Below, one piece after another: positions 57,680 to 64,000 of a stretch of 64,000 nt of DNA (the stretch's first letter is position 1; the number at the start of each line of letters is the position of its first letter). The notes beneath the pieces are model-generated. The model was given only the letters and a program-made list of their open reading frames with translations. It was not told the DNA's origin and ran no database searches. The DNA is from Taxawa tesnikishii (nom. ined.) (taxonomy: Eukaryota > Ascomycota > Dothideomycetes > Dothideales), in contig JAPDRO010000025.1 in assembly GCA_030247885.1 (NCBI GenBank), forward strand, positions 434,001 to 498,000, written 5' to 3'. Both the position numbers and the translations under genes were made by a program.

Positions 57680-60265
57680 ATGGCGCTCACTTGTCACAGG
57701 CCTGTTTTGGCTCTTGCTGGAGCGATTACGGCAGAAGCTCTCCTGTACAATCGACGCAACTCGGAGGACTCTGAGACCTGGACGGAATTGCTGGCCTTTG
57801 CCTTTCTTCTATCCGGACTGGTGATATCTGACGGCTACCGGATGCGGACATTAGGTAGCGTGTTGCACGTCAAGTCTGCAGGTATTGCACCCACGGTAAT
57901 TGCTGGCGCAATCGTAGTGGGAGCAATATGCAGGTCATCTGCCAATGTCCTGTGGGTATCTGTGAGTAGATTCCTCCATCAACATTCTCCAACGACTACT
58001 GACTGATCTGCGTAGCCATTGCTCACTCCATGCCTGCTGTTCATGCGCCCTGCCATGACCCACACTACACTCTCGGAGAAGATCACGGAGAATGCGACAA
58101 CTCGGCCATCCATATGGATTGAGGCTCTGGTAGCCTTCGCTTCAGCAGTCGCTCTGATCAGCCAGACGAACTCCTACACAATTGCCCTGGCTGTCTTCTT
58201 CCTCGGTAGTCAAGTCACGCTATATACCATGCTTGCACGTGTTGTGGAAAAAGAGACCAGCATTGCCAAGACGAATGCCTACCACAGACTGCTGTCGAAT
58301 ACGGTTTTGCAGACGGTATTGTTCTTGCTCGGTACCGGCGCTGCGGATATGTATGTTCGGAACAATGTCCCAACATTGAGATTGATCGCAGTTCCGGCAA
58401 TACTGAAGGCCATCCGTTGGTCCCTCCTCTTCTATGTCGTAAGTCTACACAGTTGCATCGGCTCGATTGTGGCTAAACCTCTCCAGACCGAGAAAGCACC
58501 CTGGGATATTGCAGCGACGGTGACGACTTTCGGTGTTGCATCCACCTCCGTGTCTGCTTTGTCGGTGTCGGCTATGCGCGCTTCCTCTCGGGCAGCAGCA
58601 GCGATCACAGCGCAAGCGCAGACTATCTTCTTCCTTCCTAATGGCCTAAAAGGACGGTTTTGGCTCTTCATCTTCATGGTATACCCGCTGGTGCTCCTTC
58701 TGCAGACGAATGTCACGGTACATGGCTTCCTGGAAGGCTTCTCTGGGAGTACTCTTGAGAGACATTACTCTCGTTCTCAGCATCCGATAGACCTGCTCAT
58801 CCAGAAGTCATCGGCTGAATTCTCTGAAATGCTTTCCGGGCAATCCAAGACTCTTGATGAGGCCATTGGAGAATACCAGAAGCGATATCATCGTACGCCG
58901 CCCAAAGGATTCGATAAATGGTTCAAATACGCCAAGGCCAATCACGCTCAGATCATCGACGAGTACGACATGATAAACGAAGCCCTGGCCCCATTCTGGA
59001 AGGTGAAGCCGTCCACTATTCGTAGATACATTGATGAAGTCGCCGATTCCGAGGACGACTCTCTCTGGAAATTTCGGATCGTCAATGACAGCTTTGACAT
59101 GGCCAAGGATGACTACATGAGCAACCAACTAAAGGCTATGCTTCACGAAGTCATCCATGATCTTCCTGAGATAAGCATAATTGTAAATTCTCTTGACGAG
59201 CCCAGAGTCATCCTCCCCAGTTGGGCAGCAGAGCAGGACGACCGGCAGGTCGAGTTCCACGACCTTGGTCGCACAGCTACATGGGAAGCAATCACTGGAA
59301 ATTGTACTCCACATTCCCGCTGGTCTTCTTTGGCACGCTCCGTGAGGCATCAAAAAGTCGACACTTACGGACTCTCGTTCATAAAGGATATCAGAGAGTC
59401 CAAAGATGTGTGCAGACATCCAGAATACGAAAACATGCACGGTCTCTTCATAGCACCGGATACTTTCAAATATACCACCCAACTGGTCCCAATGCTGTCA
59501 CAGTCTGCACCGTCGACCTTTGGCGACATACTCTATCCCAGCCCATACTACTTGGACATGTATGATGACGGGGTATACCAGGACGACAATGACCCAAGCT
59601 GGGAGCAGAAGAAAAGCACATTGTACTGGGCAGGATCTACCACCGGAAGTCATGGTTCGAATGCGTCCACCTGGCAGCACAACCACCGTCAACGATTTGT
59701 CACTTTAGCAAACGGTCTGCTCAACAACACGTCCACTTTCTTGACCGAGACTAAGCCAGGCGTATGGAAGACATTCAAATCTCGTGAGATCTTCCGCGAA
59801 CTCTACGACGCCAAGTTCACCAACATCGTCCAATGTGAGGAGGAAGAATGTGCAACGCAGGACTCCTTCTTCCACGTCGGCGAACACGAAGACGCCAGCA
59901 CAGCCTACAGGTCTCGCTTCATCTTCGACCTTGACGGCAATTCATTCAGCGGCCGTTTCTACAATTTGCTCGGTTCGAGAAGTGTGGTGCTGAAGCAAAC
60001 CGTCCTCCGCGAGTGGCACGATGAGCGCCTTTTCCCGTGGGTACACTATGTGCCCGTCAGCTTACAGATGGATGAATTGCCAGAAATCATGAGGTATCTT
60101 GCCCTGACCGAGCAAGGAAGCAAAAGGGCAAGGGAGATAGCGGATGTGGGTCGGGAGTGGAAAGAGAAGGCGCTGAGGAAGCAGGATGCTAGTGTGTTCC
60201 TCTACAGGTTGATACTGGAGTACGCAAGGGTGTTGGACGACGAACGGGACGAGACCAGGCTTTGA
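57680..60265 (+). CDS. Membrane glycosyltransferase family 90 (CAP10/Cap64-type)
   Basis: Exons 57680-57961 and 58016-60265 give 843 residues. The N-terminal 250-odd residues hold several predicted membrane helices (TELLAFAFLLSGLVISDGY, IAPTVIAGAIVVGAIC, IEALVAFASAVALISQ, YTIALAVFFLGSQVTLYTML, FWLFIFMVYPLVLLLQ). The C-terminal catalytic region of about 500 residues follows. Motifs typical of fungal GT90/DUF821 proteins are LYWAGSTTGSH, FSGRFYNLLGSRSVVLKQTV and the WVHYVPVSLQMDEL segment. Known relatives transfer xylose or related sugars to capsule or cell-wall glycans in the Golgi. The donor and acceptor here cannot be told from sequence. No frame break. The membrane-bound N-terminus distinguishes it from the smaller secreted-type GT90 proteins. 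Confidence 0.87.
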
Positions 60266-60657
60266 TGCTTGAATCGAGATGGATGGATTTTTGGTGCTTT
60301 GATTCTTTGGGTTCGAGCAAGGCTTGTGGGCGTTAAGAGCGGAATTCTACGCAGATATTGGCGTCTCTTTCTTTTGTCAGCCCAGTTGATCTTATCGCGA
60401 CTGTGTTTTGTTTGGTTCAACGACCGAAGTCATATCTTTCGCCGGTACAATGTGTTTCTCACTCAGGCGCCCATCATGAGCTTCGATCTTCAATGATTAT
60501 CAATCAAGCATGGCTGCCTGCTCCGAGCGTCGACAACGAGGGGTACATGTACGCCAAGGATGACATAATCAGAACCATATGATACATATATTCCACCTCT
60601 CATGTTCTGCTCCCCATGTCAGTCTCTGTCCCGCCCAACAGGTTCGAAATCGAAACC
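60266..60657. other. Intergenic, no gene seen
   Basis: About 0.4 kb between the GT90 and epoxide hydrolase genes. An upstream in-frame ATG at 60616 could add 14 residues to the hydrolase, but the family N-terminus fits ATG 60658. Confidence 0.5.
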
Positions 60658-62265
60658 ATGGCAGACTACGGCAAGGTGCCCTCCAACGCTCAGATCCAGC
60701 CTACACCTTTCAAGTCTGCGATTCCGGAAGAGAAGTTGGCCGAGTTCAAGCAACTCATCAAACTGTCTCCGATCGGACCAGCTACGTACGAAAATCAACA
60801 GGCTGACCGAAGATGGGGCATGAACCGACAGTGGCTGGTAGATGCAAAGAAGTACTGGGAAAGTGAATATGATTGGTAGGGACCTTTTATATGGTCATCT
60901 TCTCCTGTGGTGTTCTTCGTTGTTTTCGCGGCTCACCCCTGCCCATACTTGGTGTATATTCCGACCAATCTGGCGAAGCAACCGCTGACGTCTCCCGAAC
61001 AGGAGACGTTGCGAAAAGCACATCAACTCATTTCCCAACTTCACGATACCTATCAAAGATGACGACGGCGAAGAGTTCAACGTCCACTTCATCGCGCTCT
61101 TCTCCGAGAAGCGAGACGCCGTTCCGTTAGCTCTGTTCCACGGTTGGCCAGGTATGTCCATCTGTCTGTCCTTCGAACCAGTGACGACACGCTCATACGC
61201 GAAAAGGCAGTATTATCGAGTTCCTCGGCGTACTCGGTTTGCTCAAGGACAAGTATTCGCCCGCAGAATTGCCATACCATGTTATCGTGCCGTCTCTTCC
61301 CGGCTATGCCTTCTCTTCCGGACCTCCGCTTTCACGAGACTTCACCGCGTCTGACCTCCCACGTATCATGAACAAGCTCTTGGTCGCGTTGGGCTTCGGC
61401 AGCGGCTATGTTGCCCAAGGAGGTGATATTGGAAGCTTTATCGCCCGGCAGTTGGGTGTGGATTATGAGGAATGCAAAGGTAAGCCTTCCAGCCGACATT
61501 GACTTGCGGACACACAACGCTGACATTGCCGTAGCCGTGCACCGTAAGTGTGCTCGTGACTGAGTGCTCGAAAGTTGATGAACTAACAATGTCTCCAGAG
61601 AACATGGCCATAATTAGCCAACCAGAGAACGTGGAGAAGCTGCATCAAGAGGAGATTGAGCAGAAGGCCATGCTGCGGCTCAAAGCCTTCAGAGATACCG
61701 GATCGGCCTACATGCAGGAGCACGCCACCCGTACTGCGACCATCGGCCTGGCACTTTCAGCCAGTCCCATCGCCTTGCTTTCCTGGTAAGCTGTCTCACT
61801 TCCCCGTTCGGAACTGTCTGCTGAAACCGCTCAGGATTGGTGAGAAGTTCCTCGAATGGACCGACGAGGATCCGTCGCTCGACACCATCCTTGACGACGT
61901 ATCGCTCTACTGGCTCACAGAGACGTACGCGCGCTGCATCTACCCATACCGCGGCGTAAGTCCAGGCTCTCCTTCCCTTCAAACCAAACATTCTTCACCG
62001 GGGCCGCTAGTCACACATTGCTGATGCTTCACCAAAGCTCGTAGGCCGCAACCGCAGCGACAATTCTTATATCAAGAAACCGTTCGGCTTTTCCTGGTTC
62101 CCCAAGGAGATTACACCCATTCCAAAATCGTGGATTGAGTTGACTGGAGACTTGGTTTACTTCAAGAGACACGAGGCCGGTGGGCACTTCGCGGCTCTGG
62201 AGAAGCCGAAGGAGCTGCTGGAGGATGTGGAAGAGTTCGTCAAGCAGGTCTGGAAGAAAGAGTGA
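60658..62265 (+). CDS. Epoxide hydrolase (alpha/beta-hydrolase fold)
   Basis: Seven exons (60658-60875, 61003-61151, 61207-61479, 61535-61543, 61599-61785, 61835-61955, 62038-62265) join to 394 residues, usual for microsomal-type fungal enzymes. The N-terminal EHN domain starts MADYGKVPSNAQIQPTPFKS and includes YDWRRCEKHINSFPNF. The oxyanion-hole motif is HGWPGS. The nucleophilic Asp lies in AQGGDIGSFIA. The cap-domain tyrosine region is LYWLTETYARCIYPY. The catalytic His is in HEAGGHFAALEKP. It opens epoxides to vicinal diols through an ester intermediate; the substrate is unknown. The fourth exon is only nine bases (ccgtgcacc). It is supported by GT/AG sites on both sides and keeps phase (KAVHQNM). 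No membrane anchor is obvious. Confidence 0.9.
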
Positions 62266-62599
62266 GTGGACCACGTTGGCTTTGGGGGTTGTATGCTGAG
62301 AGCGAAGTGTCTAGTGCGAATGCGAAGCTGTAGTGACGATGGTATTTCATCTATCGGACGGTAGAGGATAGCCGTCTCAGTTGTCCACGATCGATGAATC
62401 ATGACAAAATCCTCTAAAGATCAGTGTTGGACCAACGACACGTAATGGGAGCTGTTCTCGATGGCCAATTTGTTGGAGTCCTCCTTTGCTGTATCACGTT
62501 CTAGTTCTTGTTGTCCTTCACCTCTCTGCAAAGCTTTTGTATATCCTGACAGACGTCTCTACGTGGCGTAACATGGGGTGCACTTGCAGCTCGTGATCT
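62266..62599. other. Convergent 3' region, no gene seen
   Basis: 334 b between the stop codons of the hydrolase and the desaturase. Presumed 3' UTRs. Confidence 0.5.
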
Positions 62600-64000
62600 C
62601 TACTCCTCCTTCACCCTCGCCCGCAGCACCCAAACCGGAAGCAAACCCGCTGCATCTTGCATCAATCTGCCAACCAGTCCAGACGTGGGCTTAGCAACAC
62701 TCATCCTGCCCGCCTTCGTGTCCGGAAACTTTAGCCGGATGTCCTCCTCAGTGAAGCGCTTCGTTTTGGTGCGGAGCATATCGGCAATCTCTTGCTGAGT
62801 CATGGCGATCTGATCACCAACGGGCACCAGGCAGTTGGCAAGGTACACGTAGTCTTTTTGCAGCAGCTTGACCGTCATCATGAGATAGTCGATGTTGTGG
62901 AAAACAAGAGCACGTCCACCGATGTAAGCATCTTTGGCCTGGAGGAAGTGGACTGGCTGATCACGCCAGTGACGACGCGGGTTCAGATGATGAGCGGTAT
63001 GGTATCCGTCATTGAAACAGAATCGATTGCTCTGCAACGGAAGTTGTTAGCCAAGTGGAACGGACGCGTTTCAAAATATCTCTACCGGATTAAGAGAGAA
63101 TAAGAAAAACAACGAGTAACAAAAAAGAAAAAAAGGAAGAGAGTGGTGGATGAATGGTCCAGGGAGCACTTACGGGTACATCAATGAGCGTGATGCTGGA
63201 CCGGAAATCCGAATCAGGCTCGGTCTCATCGACGAGCGCATGTTGACCCCAATTCCCAATCATGAGCCCGAGCCTGAGCTGGCAGAAGGGAATGAGCAGC
63301 ACAAAAAGCGTCGCGTGGAAATTGTACTGAGCCATTGCGTAGAAGAAGGCGTAGTTCAGAAGCTCCGAAATCATGGCCTTCAGGGCAAGGCCTTTCTTTC
63401 CCTTGCGTAAGAAATAGAGAGGTAGCTCGAGCCATACGAAGAAGAGAAATCTTCCCACATAGCATGAGAAATCGAACAGATCGTCCCGCTGATAGCGTAC
63501 TGTCGATGAGAGATCATCCGGCCCGTTCCCTTCCACGTGGTGATGCTTGACGTGATGGTAGTAGTACGAGTCCCATGTGTGGCCCATGAGAGGCTCGAGC
63601 AGGTATGGGAACGTGCGATCGAACCAGGCGTATGGCTTTCCCAACACACCGTTGTTATGAATATGGTTGTGCATCATCAACGTAAAGGCTCCTGCACACC
63701 AGAGCGTGTAGAGTGCATGCAACACGCCGTGTATCCATGTGAAGTGGTAGTACAGGTAGATGGCGCTGGGGAGGTTGGTTGTAAAGTAGAGCAGGATATG
63801 GGTCAAGAAGACTACATCGGTAGGGTGGCGCACAATCTTTTGAGCTAGCCGAGAATAAGGCTTGACCAGGTATTCATTGATGGCCGGGTGTATGTCTTTT
63901 TCATCCCAGGTTGTGAAGACGGTGGGTTGGAAATGCGGGCTTTTGTGGTCGTTGGCAGCGAGCAAGTGCCCAATGTCCTGCTCATCCTTGGTCTTCCCTG
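62600..64000 (-). CDS. Fatty-acid desaturase family membrane protein (partial, 5' end outside window)
   Basis: The 3' exons are 64000-63174 (open at the window edge) and 63031-62600, giving about 420 visible residues. The intron between them is long for this window (142 b). The three His clusters of membrane desaturases and hydroxylases, which bind the di-iron centre, are present: HNHIHNN, YHHVKHHHVEGN and GYHTAHHLNP. Hydrophobic helices lie around them (THILLYFTTNLPSAIYLYY, FFVWLELPLYFL, ATLFVLLIPFCQLRLGLMIG). The reading frame starts before the window (GKTKDEQDIGHLLAAND at the edge), so at least the first residues are missing here. Regiochemistry and lipid substrate are not readable. The C-terminal tail is basic. 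The protein probably sits in the endoplasmic reticulum. Confidence 0.85.

Noticed and set aside
1-64000. CRISPR arrays, bacterial operons, riboswitches or rho-independent terminators
   Set aside because: The window is eukaryotic (spliced genes throughout) and no regular direct-repeat/spacer pattern is present.

Overview
The window looks like a nuclear segment of a filamentous ascomycete (Pezizomycotina; Dothideomycetes is my guess, not shown by the sequence). Three things point that way. Introns are short (about 45-65 b, GT...CTRAC...AG, with many very short first exons). Gene types are typical of these fungi: a P450nor-type CYP55, a rhodopsin-domain seven-helix membrane protein, a GT90 glycosyltransferase, a DUG3-type amidotransferase. 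A small AT-rich repeat carries C-to-T changes like those left by RIP. There are no operons; genes lie on both strands with divergent and convergent spacing.

Layout. 1-9.9 kb is gene-poor: one uncharacterised ORF, an intronless bZIP factor (6.0-7.1 kb) and a small membrane protein (9.3-9.9 kb). 10-14 kb is a graveyard: the 3' part of an amino-acid permease next to a broken reducing polyketide synthase (KS, AT and DH pieces, two internal deletions, several frameshifts). 15.4-20 kb holds a rhodopsin-domain protein, a decayed gene of unknown function with two in-frame TGA codons, and a DUG3-like amidotransferase. A foldback repeat (20.4-20.9 kb) sits in the promoter region shared with the dynamin Mgm1. 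24-44 kb is dense housekeeping: an unknown conserved-looking gene, mitoribosomal mL38 and uL4m (divergent pair), dihydroxyacetone kinase, Sm D2, a GATA-type factor with an unusually long finger loop, mitochondrial glutamyl-tRNA synthetase and a type I J-protein with a CaaX end. 44-64 kb holds a coiled-coil protein, a CYP55 P450, an Oac1-like mitochondrial carrier, an ADF-H/PH protein of about 1,200 residues, OHCU decarboxylase (urate catabolism), a GT90 glycosyltransferase, an epoxide hydrolase and a fatty-acid desaturase cut by the window end.

Several genes serve mitochondria (mL38, uL4m, GluRS, Mgm1, the Oac1-like carrier), but nothing shows co-regulation.

The most important reading note: eight otherwise intact genes carry 14 apparent frameshifts. 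Every one is a single missing base, and all but one can be placed in a short run, mostly of one base. Restoring the bases gives total coding lengths divisible by three and family-typical proteins. I read this as consensus error in the assembly, not biology. I found no convincing undescribed system. The best biological leads are the CYP55 protein with Thr243 and Asp393 replaced, the long-loop GATA finger, the PKS/permease relics and the RIP-marked foldback repeat.
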